5,132 nt of DNA from CG2-30-58-95 sp964618215 (GTDB lineage Bacteria; Chloroflexota; Anaerolineae; Anaerolineales; Villigracilaceae). How positions within the stretch are numbered: the first letter of the stretch is position 1; each line of letters begins with the position of its first letter. The position numbers were made by a program, and so were the translations under genes. Where the stretch lies: positions 1 to 5,132 of the forward strand of contig CAZTZE010000089.1 in NCBI GenBank assembly GCA_964618215.1. The letters run 5' to 3'. Shown piece by piece: positions 1-4,243 of this stretch. The notes below the pieces were generated by a model. That model was given only the letters and a program-made list of their open reading frames with translations. It did not search any database and was not told where the DNA came from.

Positions 1-67
1 CAAGTTCGCCATTCGCGAAGGCGGTCTGACCGTCGGCGCCGGCGTCATTACGAAGATATTAGAATAA
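1..67 (+). CDS. tuf: Elongation factor Tu, C-terminal end (partial)
   Basis: Only the last 21 codons are present; the first whole codon is at 2 and the TAA stop is at 65-67. The peptide KFAIREGGLTVGAGVITKIL ends in a final Glu and matches the C-terminal strand of domain 3 of bacterial EF-Tu, the GTPase that delivers aminoacyl-tRNA to the ribosome. Downstream rpmG, tRNA-Trp, secE and nusG follow the common bacterial order after tuf. One oddity is Leu after the EGG motif, where most EF-Tu proteins I know have Arg (GGRTVGAG). Identification is secure despite the short length because this tail is highly conserved. Confidence 0.93.
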   Translation, partial: KFAIREGGLTVGAGVITKILE

Positions 68-95
68 TTATAAAGAAAAGACAGGTAGTTGAGAA

Positions 96-266
96 ATGGC
101 TGGAAAAAAGAAAGATGTACGCCCGGTAATTACCTTGCAATGCAATGATTGCAAGGAACGCAACTATACGACAGAAAAGAACCGCCGCAACGATCCGAAC
201 CGGCTGGAATTCAATAAGTTTTGCCCCCGCTGCCGGAAGCATACCTCGCATCGCGAAACGAAGTAG
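96..266 (+). CDS. rpmG: 50S ribosomal protein L33, zinc-binding (C+) type
   Basis: Encodes 56 residues, the normal size for bL33, a small protein of the large subunit near the E site. Residues 10-22 (PVITLQCNDCKER) and 41-50 (KFCPRCRKHT) match the family. Two CxxC pairs (C16/C19 and C43/C46) form the zinc knuckle, so this is the C+ form rather than the zinc-independent C- form. The basic tail HTSHRETK is typical. It begins 28 bases after tuf and is probably cotranscribed with it. The ribosome binding site is weak (AGGT at 83-86, about 9 bases before ATG), but no other start gives a full-length L33. Confidence 0.95.
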   Translation: MAGKKKDVRPVITLQCNDCKERNYTTEKNRRNDPNRLEFNKFCPRCRKHTSHRETK

Positions 267-270
267 TTCA

Positions 271-347
271 TTAGTTAGCTAGTTGGATGGTTGGGTAGTT
301 GGGTAGTTGAACTACAAAACTACAAGACTAAAAGACTACCTAACTAA
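271..347. repeat. Imperfect 38-base inverted repeat made of GTAGTT/AACTAC units
   Basis: The left arm 271-308 is built from TAGTTG-like units such as GGTTGGGTAGTTGGGTAGTT, and the right arm 310-347 from AACTAC/GACTA units. The arms have equal length and are complementary over the outer 8 bases (TTAGTTAG/CTAACTAA) and the inner 6 (GTAGTT/AACTAC around one G), with scattered mismatches between. It lies between rpmG and the tRNA with no coding potential. It resembles the short tandem repeats of 6-8 bases found dispersed in Chloroflexota and cyanobacterial genomes (recollection). A long low-stability hairpin, possibly separating rpmG from tRNA processing, is inference. Confidence 0.75.
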
Positions 348-350
348 TCT

Positions 351-423
351 AGGCCAGTAGCTCAATTGGTAGAGCTCTCGTCTCCAAAACGAGCGGTTGT
401 GGGTTCAAGTCCTGCCTGGCCTG
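351..423 (+). tRNA. trnW: tRNA-Trp (anticodon CCA)
   Basis: A 73-base cloverleaf folds without gaps. The acceptor stem is AGGCCAG (351-357) with CTGGCCT (416-422), and the discriminator base is G423. The D arm is GCTC/GAGC (360-363/372-375) with loop AATTGGTA. The anticodon stem CTCGT/ACGAG (377-381/389-393) has loop CTCCAAA, so the anticodon CCA is at 384-386. The T arm is GTGGG/CCTGC with loop TTCAAGT and contains two neighbouring wobble pairs. CCA is not encoded, so it must be added after 3' processing. Placement between rpmG and secE is a recurrent bacterial arrangement and suggests excision from a longer transcript. Confidence 0.97.
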
Positions 424-431
424 TATCGAAC

Positions 432-509
432 GACGCCGTCCTCCACCTCCGGGGGGCAATCCCCTGACGAAGGCCTACCCCGGTGGGAGCGTATGTGAGG
501 CGGCGTTTT
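432..509 (+). promoter_or_regulatory. Structured leader or attenuator-like hairpin upstream of secE
   Basis: The 114 bases between tRNA-Trp and secE hold a strong GC-rich fold. The base stem ACGCCG (433-438) pairs with CGGCGT (501-506) and runs directly into TTTT (506-509), like an intrinsic terminator. Above it two exclusive pairings are possible: CCTC (440-443) with GAGG (497-500), or CTCC (441-444) with GGAG (486-489). CACC/ACC (444-447) pairs with GGTG (482-485). The G-run at 451-456 can pair with CCCC at 461-464 or at 478-481. Alternatives are a plain terminator after the tRNA or a processing structure. I do not recognise a known riboswitch class. Confidence 0.55.
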
Positions 510-537
510 AACTCTCAGAGCTGAGAAGGAGTATCAC

Positions 538-756
538 TTGGCCAGGAAAGATGCAAAATCCAGACGTCAACCGAATGCCATCAGTCGCTATGTACGCGAA
601 ACGGTTGGCGAATTACGTAAAGTATCCTGGCCTAGCCGGCAGGAAGCGACCAATCTGACGATCATCGTCTTGATCGTGATGGTCATCATGTCCATTTTTC
701 TTTGGCTCGTGGACTTGGGCGGGAGCGGGCTACTGGAGTTGATCATTCCGAAGTAA
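538..756 (+). CDS. secE: Preprotein translocase subunit SecE
   Basis: Encodes a 72-residue SecE of the short, single-membrane-helix type. In the SecYEG channel SecE clamps the two halves of SecY in the cytoplasmic membrane. Basic residues 1-20 precede the conserved amphipathic segment at 22-41 (TVGELRKVSWPSRQEATNLT), followed by one transmembrane helix at about 41-60 (IIVLIVMVIMSIFLWLV) and a short outer tail ending LIIPK. The start is TTG at 538, chosen because AAGGAG at 526-531 is 6 bases upstream and the frame starts MARKDAKSR. A small inverted repeat, TCTCAG/CTGAGA (513-526), abuts the ribosome binding site. nusG begins 30 bases after the stop, as in most bacteria. Confidence 0.95.
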   Translation: MARKDAKSRRQPNAISRYVRETVGELRKVSWPSRQEATNLTIIVLIVMVIMSIFLWLVDLGGSGLLELIIPK

Positions 757-786
757 GATATTCGCGCGTTCACAAGAGGTTGTTGC

Positions 787-1464
787 ATGTACGAGCAAGA
801 CACGGAAGAGCAGTATGAAGAACAGACCGAATCTGAGGAGAAAGACTCTCGCTCAGATCAGCCTGTTTTAACCGACGCCGAGAGTGCGTCTGCTCGCAAC
901 GAGTCCCCCAGCGAAACGCCGCCCGTCGAACCAAGCGGTGACCAACTGGCCTGGTACGTGATCCATTGTTATTCGGGCTACGAGAATAAGGTGCGCCATA
1001 ACCTCGAGCAACGCATCGAAACGATGGGCATGAAAGACCAGGTGTTTGATGTTGTCGTGCCAACCCAGGAAGAGGTCGAAGTGCGGGATGGCAAGCGCCG
1101 CACAGTGGAACGCCATATCTTCCCAGGTTATGTGTTGGTCAACATGATCCTGAGCGAGGAATCATGGTTCGTGGTGCGCAATACACCCGGGGTGACCGGT
1201 TTCGTCGGCATGGGCACCATGCCCACAGCCTTGCGCCCGGAAGAGGTGGCTCAAATCCTCAAACGCATGGAGGCCGAGGCGCCGACCATCAAGGTAACAT
1301 TCAAGGTCGGCGAGCGCGTGCGCATCATTGACGGCCCGTTCAACGACTTTCGCGGCGTCGTGGCAGAAATTGACATGCAACGCACCAAAGTGCGCGTCAG
1401 GGTCAGTTTCTTCGGACGAGAAACGCCTGTCGAATTGGATTTCCTGCAAGTTGAAAGGGCATAA
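787..1464 (+). CDS. nusG: Transcription termination/antitermination protein NusG
   Basis: Encodes 225 residues. NusG binds RNA polymerase through its NGN domain and couples it to ribosomal S10 or Rho through its KOW domain. Residues 1-52 are a Glu/Asp/Ser-rich, probably disordered extension that is longer than in E. coli NusG (181 residues). The NGN domain spans about 54-160, with the WYVIHCYSGYENKV start, the HIFPGYVLV core (110-118) and VRNTPGVTGFVG (130-141). The KOW domain covers about 172-222 (FKVGERVRIIDGPFNDFRGVV). ATG at 787 follows AGAGGT (775-780) by 6 bases. The upstream reading frame and the 30-base gap after secE support the start, so the acidic extension appears real. Confidence 0.97.
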   Translation: MYEQDTEEQYEEQTESEEKDSRSDQPVLTDAESASARNESPSETPPVEPSGDQLAWYVIHCYSGYENKVRHNLEQRIETMGMKDQVFDVVVPTQEEVEVRDGKRRTVERHIFPGYVLVNMILSEESWFVVRNTPGVTGFVGMGTMPTALRPEEVAQILKRMEAEAPTIKVTFKVGERVRIIDGPFNDFRGVVAEIDMQRTKVRVRVSFFGRETPVELDFLQVERA

Positions 1465-1481
1465 ATAAAACGTAAACGGGC

Positions 1482-1496
1482 AGCCGTGTGGCGGCT
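1482..1496 (+). other. Small hairpin in the nusG-rplK gap
   Basis: AGCCG (1482-1486) pairs with CGGCT (1492-1496) around a TGTGG loop, 17 bases after the nusG stop. No T-run follows, so it is not an intrinsic terminator and readthrough into rplK is expected. It may protect the upstream mRNA end or separate nusG from the L1-type element that begins 8 bases later. The function is inferred only from position. Confidence 0.45.
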
Positions 1497-1503
1497 CGAT
1501 ACC

Positions 1504-1539
1504 GTGGGAGGGTGTCCCTAAATCACCCGCTATTACCAC
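1504..1539 (+). promoter_or_regulatory. Probable L1-binding mRNA site upstream of rplK
   Basis: The fold is stem I GTGG/CCAC (1504-1507/1536-1539), a GA bulge (1508-1509), stem II GGGTG/CACCC (1510-1514/1524-1528), a 9-base apical loop and the 7-base loop GCTATTA (1529-1535). The asymmetric loop with GTGGGAG on one side and ACCAC on the other resembles helix 76 of 23S rRNA, the L1 target (known; recalled). In E. coli, L1 represses the L11-L1 mRNA through such a site. The same fold occurs before rplA with compensated stem II bases, so the RNA structure is under selection. L1 binding itself is inferred. Confidence 0.8.
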
Positions 1540-1542
1540 AAA

Positions 1543-1565
1543 GTACCGGCAAAAGAGTCCGGTAC
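1543..1565 (+). other. 7-bp hairpin directly before the rplK ribosome binding site
   Basis: GTACCGG (1543-1549) pairs perfectly with CCGGTAC (1559-1565) around a 9-base loop (CAAAAGAGT). It starts 3 bases after the L1-type fold and ends immediately before AAGGAG (1566-1571). It does not sequester the ribosome binding site, but it may stack on the L1 element and set how L1 binding blocks initiation at rplK. No T-run follows, so it is not a terminator. Confidence 0.6.
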
Positions 1566-1579
1566 AAGGAGATGAAAAA

Positions 1580-2005
1580 GTGGCAAAGAAATTAAAAGCA
1601 ATTATCAGACTGCAGATCGAGGCCGGGAAGGCTAATCCCGCGCCCCCCATCGGCCCGGCGCTGGCCGGACACGGCATCAATATCATGGCCTTCTGCAAGG
1701 AATACAACGCCCGGACTTCCAACCGTCCCGGCGAGATCCTCCCGGCAGAGATCAACGTTTACACAGATGGCTCGTTCACCTTCGTCCTGAAGACCTCCCC
1801 GGCTGCGGTTCTGCTGCGCAAGGCTGCTGGAGTTGATAAAGGTTCAAGCGTACCGAACCGCGAAAAGGTCGGCCGGGTAACCCGCACCCAAATCAAAGAG
1901 ATTGCCGAACTCAAGATAAAGGACCTGAACGCCAATGATTTGGAAGGCGCGATGCGCCAGATAGAAGGCACCGCCCGCAGCATGGGTATTACAATCGAAG
2001 GCTAG
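1580..2005 (+). CDS. rplK: 50S ribosomal protein L11
   Basis: Encodes 141 residues, the standard uL11 length. L11 forms the base of the L7/L12 stalk with L10 and binds 23S rRNA in the GTPase-associated centre. The N-terminal domain carries the proline-rich NPAPPIGPALAGHGINI (19-35), the thiostrepton-site helix. The linker is near 70-75 (LKTSPA), and the C-terminal rRNA-binding domain ends with IEGTARSMGITIEG (128-141), a family hallmark. The start is GTG at 1580, 8 bases after AAGGAG (1566-1571), giving MAKKLKAIIRLQIEAGKANP as expected. A 67-base gap containing an L1-type site separates it from rplA. Confidence 0.98.
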   Translation: MAKKLKAIIRLQIEAGKANPAPPIGPALAGHGINIMAFCKEYNARTSNRPGEILPAEINVYTDGSFTFVLKTSPAAVLLRKAAGVDKGSSVPNREKVGRVTRTQIKEIAELKIKDLNANDLEGAMRQIEGTARSMGITIEG

Positions 2006-2027
2006 ACCTGTGCGCAGCACCTACTCG

Positions 2028-2060
2028 GTGGGAGGGCCTATCCCGGCCCGCTTGCACCAC
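2028..2060 (+). promoter_or_regulatory. Probable L1-binding mRNA site upstream of rplA
   Basis: This is a second copy of the element seen before rplK. Stem I is GTGG/CCAC (2028-2031/2057-2060), then a GA bulge (2032-2033), stem II GGGCC/GGCCC (2034-2038/2045-2049), a 6-base apical loop and the 7-base loop GCTTGCA (2050-2056). Relative to the first copy, stem II differs at two pairs and both remain paired, and the loop keeps GCTnnnA. It ends at the base before AAAGGAG (2061-2067), so occupancy by L1 could hide the rplA ribosome binding site. Similar GTGGGAG...ACCAC sequences occur at this spot in other bacteria (recollection). Confidence 0.8.
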
Positions 2061-2072
2061 AAAGGAGAAAGC

Positions 2073-2792
2073 ATGTCGAAACACGGAAAGAAATATTTGG
2101 CCGCCCTGGCCAAAGTTGACTTGAATAATAACTACCCACCCCGTCAGGCGATTGTCCTGGCGAAAGAGACTTCGTACACCAAGTTCGATGCGACTGTTGA
2201 AGTCCACATGCGCATGGGTCTCGACCCGCGCCAGGCTGACCAGCAGGTGCGGGATGTAATGGTTTTGCCGCATGGACTGGGCAAGGCCGTGCGCGTTCTG
2301 GTCTTCGCCGCTGGCGAAGGCGCCACCCTGGCTCGCAATGCCGGCGCGGACCTCGTTGCAGACGATGACGAAACCATCAACAAAGTTCAGGCTGGTTGGA
2401 CTGATTTTGACGTCGCCATCGCAACGCCTGAGATGATGGGCAAGGTCGGTAAACTCGGCCGCGTCCTCGGTCCGCGCGGCCTGATGCCCAATCCCAAAGC
2501 TGGAACGGTCGTCAACCCCCAGGATATGGGTCGGGCTGTCACCGAGGCCAAGGCTGGTCGCGTCGAGTTCCGTTTGGATAAGACCGCCAACATCCACGTC
2601 CCGATCGGTAAAGTCTCGTTCGATGAGCAGAAACTGTACGAGAACTTCTCCGCCCTGATGGATGCACTCAAGAAAGCCCGTCCGGCGGCCGCCAAGGGCA
2701 ACTATATCAAGCGTATTACCATAGCCACAACGATGGGGCCTGGCATCAAGATTGATGCCTTGCAGGCCCAATCAATGGACGTGAGCGAGTAG
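2073..2792 (+). CDS. rplA: 50S ribosomal protein L1
   Basis: Encodes 239 residues, normal for uL1, which forms the mobile L1 arm at the E site and can repress its own operon. Conserved features are MSKHGKKY at the N-terminus, the domain II signature LGPRGLMPNPKAGTV (132-146), VEFRLDKTANIHVPIGK (164-180) and the C-terminal MGPGIKID (221-228). ATG at 2073 is chosen because AAAGGAG (2061-2067) lies 5 bases upstream. The frame stays open back to a GTG at 2010, but that stretch is occupied by the L1-type RNA fold and its peptide does not resemble L1. The stop TAG is followed one base later by a repeat and the L10 leader. Confidence 0.98.
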   Translation: MSKHGKKYLAALAKVDLNNNYPPRQAIVLAKETSYTKFDATVEVHMRMGLDPRQADQQVRDVMVLPHGLGKAVRVLVFAAGEGATLARNAGADLVADDDETINKVQAGWTDFDVAIATPEMMGKVGKLGRVLGPRGLMPNPKAGTVVNPQDMGRAVTEAKAGRVEFRLDKTANIHVPIGKVSFDEQKLYENFSALMDALKKARPAAAKGNYIKRITIATTMGPGIKIDALQAQSMDVSE

Positions 2793-2793
2793 A

Positions 2794-2812
2794 CCCTTCG
2801 ACAAGCTCAGGG
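2794..2812. repeat. Dispersed-type short repeat CCCTTCGACAAGCTCAGGG
   Basis: This 19-base sequence starts one base after the rplA stop and has complementary ends, CCCT and AGGG. I recall the same or near-identical sequence as an abundant interspersed intergenic repeat in many environmental bacterial genomes, including Chloroflexota. That is memory, not a search. It sits at the 5' edge of the L10 leader region, so it would be part of the transcript. Only one copy is visible in the window. Confidence 0.6.
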
Positions 2813-2940
2813 CAAGCTACCCGCGCCCGAGACAGTTTATTCCTTCGCCGAAGACAGCAGGTGTTCCTCGACTACGGGCTGCGTCACCCAAAAGGGGTGC
2901 AGGCAAGTTCAGCCCTTCGCCCGGGACTTAATCTCCTGCT

Positions 2941-3013
2941 CAGGTGAAGACTTACGGTAAATTACCGCCCCCTTTTTGGGGGGATTCCCTTCAGGGAAAA
3001 AAGTCTTTGCCTG
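2941..3013 (+). promoter_or_regulatory. Antiterminator pairing of the L10 leader
   Basis: CAGGTGAAGAC (2941-2951) can pair along all 11 positions with GTCTTTGCCTG (3003-3013), including two wobble pairs. The second segment is the core of the 5' arm of the terminator at 2998-3034, so the two helices are mutually exclusive. The first segment lies next to the stem where L10 binds in this family. Binding would therefore lock up the antiterminator strand and release the terminator, while absence of L10 lets transcription continue into rplJ. Pairing is seen in the sequence; the switching order is inferred. Confidence 0.75.
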
Positions 3014-3034
3014 GTTCTCGGGCAAAGACTTTTT
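2998..3034 (+). terminator. Attenuator terminator before rplJ
   Basis: A perfect 14-bp stem, AAAAAGTCTTTGCC (2998-3011) with GGCAAAGACTTTTT (3021-3034), closes a 9-base loop and ends in five T. It lies 23 bases before the rplJ start and inside the L10 leader, so it is a conditional terminator for rplJ-rplL rather than the end of an operon. The A-run on the 5' arm means it could also act on the minus strand, but no minus-strand gene is nearby. Confidence 0.9.
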
Positions 3035-3057
3035 ACATAGAAAGGAGGTGAAATTCT

Positions 3058-3594
3058 TTGGCCATTTCTAAGCAACAGAAAGAGACGATCCTGACCCAAT
3101 ACATAGGATGGCTCGGTCAAAGCCAGGCCGTCATCCTGGTTGAATATACCGGCGTGAAAATGAAAGACCTTGACGCTATCCGAGCCAGGCTGCGCGAGGC
3201 TGGCGGCGAATTCCACGTGGTTAAGAACACGCTGGCAAGGCTCGCCCTCGAGAAAAGCGGCAGGTCCATTCCGGCTGGTTACCTTGAAAATAGCACGGCG
3301 ATGGGCTTTGCATTTTCGGATGCCCCGGCAGTCGCCAAGTCACTCGCGGCCGTCATCAAGAACACGGATGCCATCAAGGTCAAAGGCGGATACCTGGGTG
3401 CCCAGCCCCTTTCCGCTGCGGAAGTCAAGGCGCTGGCCGATTTGCCGCCGCTGCCTGTGCTGCGCAGTCAACTACTGGGTACCTTGCTGGCCCCTGCCAG
3501 CAAACTTGTCCGCACGTTGGCCGAACCTGGTCGCCAGGTGGCTTCTGTGCTCAAAGCGTATTCTGATAAGACCGCCTTGCCCGTCGCGGCGTGA
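3058..3594 (+). CDS. rplJ: 50S ribosomal protein L10
   Basis: Encodes 178 residues, slightly longer than the usual 165-175. L10 anchors L7/L12 dimers on the ribosomal stalk and, with them, binds its own leader. The N-terminal rRNA-binding domain (about 1-130) shows MAISKQQKETIL, VEYTGVKMKDLDAIRARLRE (28-47), FHVVKNTLARLAL (52-64) and the conserved KGGYLG (109-114). The C-terminal helix that docks L12 dimers follows (about 135-170: LLGTLLAPASKLVRTLAEP...VASVLKAYSDK). The start is TTG at 3058, supported by AGGAGG (3043-3048), 9 bases upstream. The 78-base gap to rplL holds two small hairpins and an A-rich leader. Confidence 0.97.
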   Translation: MAISKQQKETILTQYIGWLGQSQAVILVEYTGVKMKDLDAIRARLREAGGEFHVVKNTLARLALEKSGRSIPAGYLENSTAMGFAFSDAPAVAKSLAAVIKNTDAIKVKGGYLGAQPLSAAEVKALADLPPLPVLRSQLLGTLLAPASKLVRTLAEPGRQVASVLKAYSDKTALPVAA

Positions 3595-3601
3595 GATATT
3601 C

Positions 3602-3633
3602 GACGGCGATTGCCGTCAGACGACGAAAGTCGT
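3602..3633 (+). other. Tandem tetraloop hairpins between rplJ and rplL
   Basis: Two perfect hairpins stand 2 bases apart: GACGGC-GATT-GCCGTC (3602-3617) and ACGAC-GAAA-GTCGT (3620-3633), the second with a GNRA tetraloop. They begin 7 bases after the rplJ stop. The following 26 bases up to AAGGAG (3660-3665) are A-rich and look unstructured. No T-run follows, so they should not terminate transcription. Likely roles are mRNA processing or stabilisation and isolation of the rplL initiation region, which must be translated several times more than rplJ. The role is inferred. Confidence 0.7.
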
Positions 3634-3672
3634 ACCGAAAAATAAACAAAGCAAATTTGAAGGAGTTTTAAA

Positions 3673-4050
3673 ATGGCTGATTTAGAAAAACTGGTCGAGC
3701 AACTGAGCGAGTTGAGCGTGCTCGAAGCTGCTGACCTGGTCAAAAAACTGGAGGAAAAATGGGGTGTTTCCGCCACAGCCCCTGTGGCGATGGCTGGCAT
3801 GGCGGCTGCTCCGGCAGTTGCTGAAGCTGTCGAGGAAAAGACCGAGTTCGACGTAGTCATCAAGGATACCGGCCCCAAGAAGATCGAGGTCATCAAGGTC
3901 ATTCGCCAATTGACCGCCCTCGGCCTGAAGGAAGCTAAGGACCTCTCCGAGACTATCGGTGGCAAGGTGCTCTCGGCGGTCGGCAAGGAAGCCGCGGCAG
4001 AGGCCAAGAAAAAGCTCGAGGAAGCTGGCGCGGTCATCGAGGTCGCCTAA
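3673..4050 (+). CDS. rplL: 50S ribosomal protein L7/L12
   Basis: Encodes 125 residues, typical for bL12, the multi-copy stalk protein that recruits EF-Tu, EF-G and other factors. The N-terminal dimerisation helices are residues 1-31 (LVEQLSELSVLEAADLVKKL), followed by an Ala/Met/Pro hinge (33-53) and the C-terminal factor-binding domain (56-125) with FDVVIKDTGPKKIEVIKVIR and LGLKEAKDL. AAGGAG (3660-3665) lies 7 bases before ATG. Residues 92-111 differ from the familiar VEGAPKPVKEGVSKEEAEEL: the length is the same, but the conserved Pro-containing loop is replaced by SETIGGKVLSAVGKE. A strong terminator follows and rpoB does not. Confidence 0.97.
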   Translation: MADLEKLVEQLSELSVLEAADLVKKLEEKWGVSATAPVAMAGMAAAPAVAEAVEEKTEFDVVIKDTGPKKIEVIKVIRQLTALGLKEAKDLSETIGGKVLSAVGKEAAAEAKKKLEEAGAVIEVA

Positions 4051-4072
4051 CCTTCCAAAAGATATCCCAATC

Positions 4073-4105
4073 AAAAAGACGGCTCTCAACGAGCCGTCTT
4101 TTTTT
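4073..4105 (+). terminator. Strong intrinsic terminator after rplL, probably bidirectional
   Basis: GACGGCTC (4078-4085) pairs with GAGCCGTC (4091-4098) around TCAAC and is followed by seven T (4099-4105). Five A (4073-4077) extend the stem to 13 bp and give a T-run on the minus strand. It lies 22 bases after the rplL stop and between convergent genes, so it can end the plus-strand ribosomal operon and also stop minus-strand transcripts from the small gene at 4244-4468. Confidence 0.95.
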
Positions 4106-4109
4106 GGTT

Positions 4110-4191
4110 CTCTCCTCCCTTCCCCTCTCTTTAATTGGCTGACCCCACGAGCATTCGCGGGGTCAGCTAAACCAACTCAGAAGGAGGAGAG
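4110..4191. repeat. Two-part inverted repeat in the convergent intergenic region
   Basis: The outer arms CTCTCCTCC (4110-4118) and GGAGGAGAG (4183-4191) are perfectly complementary. They enclose GCTGACCCC (4138-4146) and GGGGTCAGC (4159-4167), with an inner CGA-GCAT-TCG tip. No T-run follows the inner stem on either strand, so it is not a standard terminator. It lies right after the rplL terminator and may be a transcript-end or collision barrier between convergent units, or a mobile repeat remnant. Only the complementarity is observed. Confidence 0.6.
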
Positions 4192-4199
4192 GAAACAAC

Positions 4200-4242
4200 C
4201 AATAACCGGGCGCTAGCAGAGGAGGAGGATTGCCCGTTATTG
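4200..4242 (-). terminator. Possible terminator hairpin of the minus-strand Cys/His gene
   Basis: CAATAACCGGGC (4200-4211) pairs with GCCCGTTATTG (4232-4242), 11 bp with one bulged C, around a 20-base purine-rich loop. On the minus strand it starts one base after the stop of the gene at 4244-4468. The base run after it (GTTGTTTCC) is only moderately T-rich, so termination would be weak, with the bidirectional terminator at 4073-4105 as backup. Confidence 0.45.
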
Positions 4243-4243
4243 C

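Larger units (their letters stand above)
2841..3034 (+). promoter_or_regulatory. L10 leader (autoregulatory attenuator of rplJ-rplL)
   Basis: The 265-base rplA-rplJ gap carries the hallmarks of the L10(L12)4-binding leader: GCCGAAGACAGCAGGTG (2847-2863) facing CCTGCTCAGGTGAAGAC (2935-2951). AGCAGG/CCTGCT (2856-2861/2935-2940) encloses GGGCTG/CAGCCC (2876-2881/2910-2915), which encloses CACCC/GGGTG (2885-2889/2895-2899). Downstream lie two short hairpins, CCCCC-TTTTT-GGGGG (2968-2982) and TTCCC-TTCA-GGGAA (2985-2998), and then a perfect terminator. In the known family, excess L10-L12 binding near the kinked stem favours termination and lowers rplJ-rplL expression. Class assignment rests on motif recognition. 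Confidence 0.85.

Noticed and set aside
432..509. Third L1-binding site upstream of secE, suggested by GGTGGGAG
   Set aside because: No CCAC strand with a GCTnnnA loop follows. CCACC lies on the 5' side, so even a permuted version puts the asymmetric loop on the wrong strand.
1572..1595. Seven-codon ATG micro-ORF overlapping the rplK start
   Set aside because: The ATG directly adjoins AAGGAG with no spacing, so initiation there is unlikely; GTG at 1580 has proper spacing.
1162..1755. Long minus-strand open frame across nusG-rplK
   Set aside because: It is antisense to two conserved genes and to the L1-type site, with no ribosome binding site evidence or recognisable protein.
2010..2072. N-terminal extension of rplA from an in-frame GTG at 2010
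   Set aside because: The stretch coincides with the L1-type RNA fold, the peptide does not resemble L1, and the good ribosome binding site belongs to ATG 2073.
1989..2771. Minus-strand 260-codon frame across rplA
   Set aside because: It is a shadow of rplA caused by codon bias, with no recognisable domains.
3170..3685. Plus-strand 171-codon frame overlapping rplJ and the rplL start
   Set aside because: It is an alternative frame of rplJ, rich in Arg/Ser/Pro as expected for a shadow, and crosses the rplL ribosome binding site.
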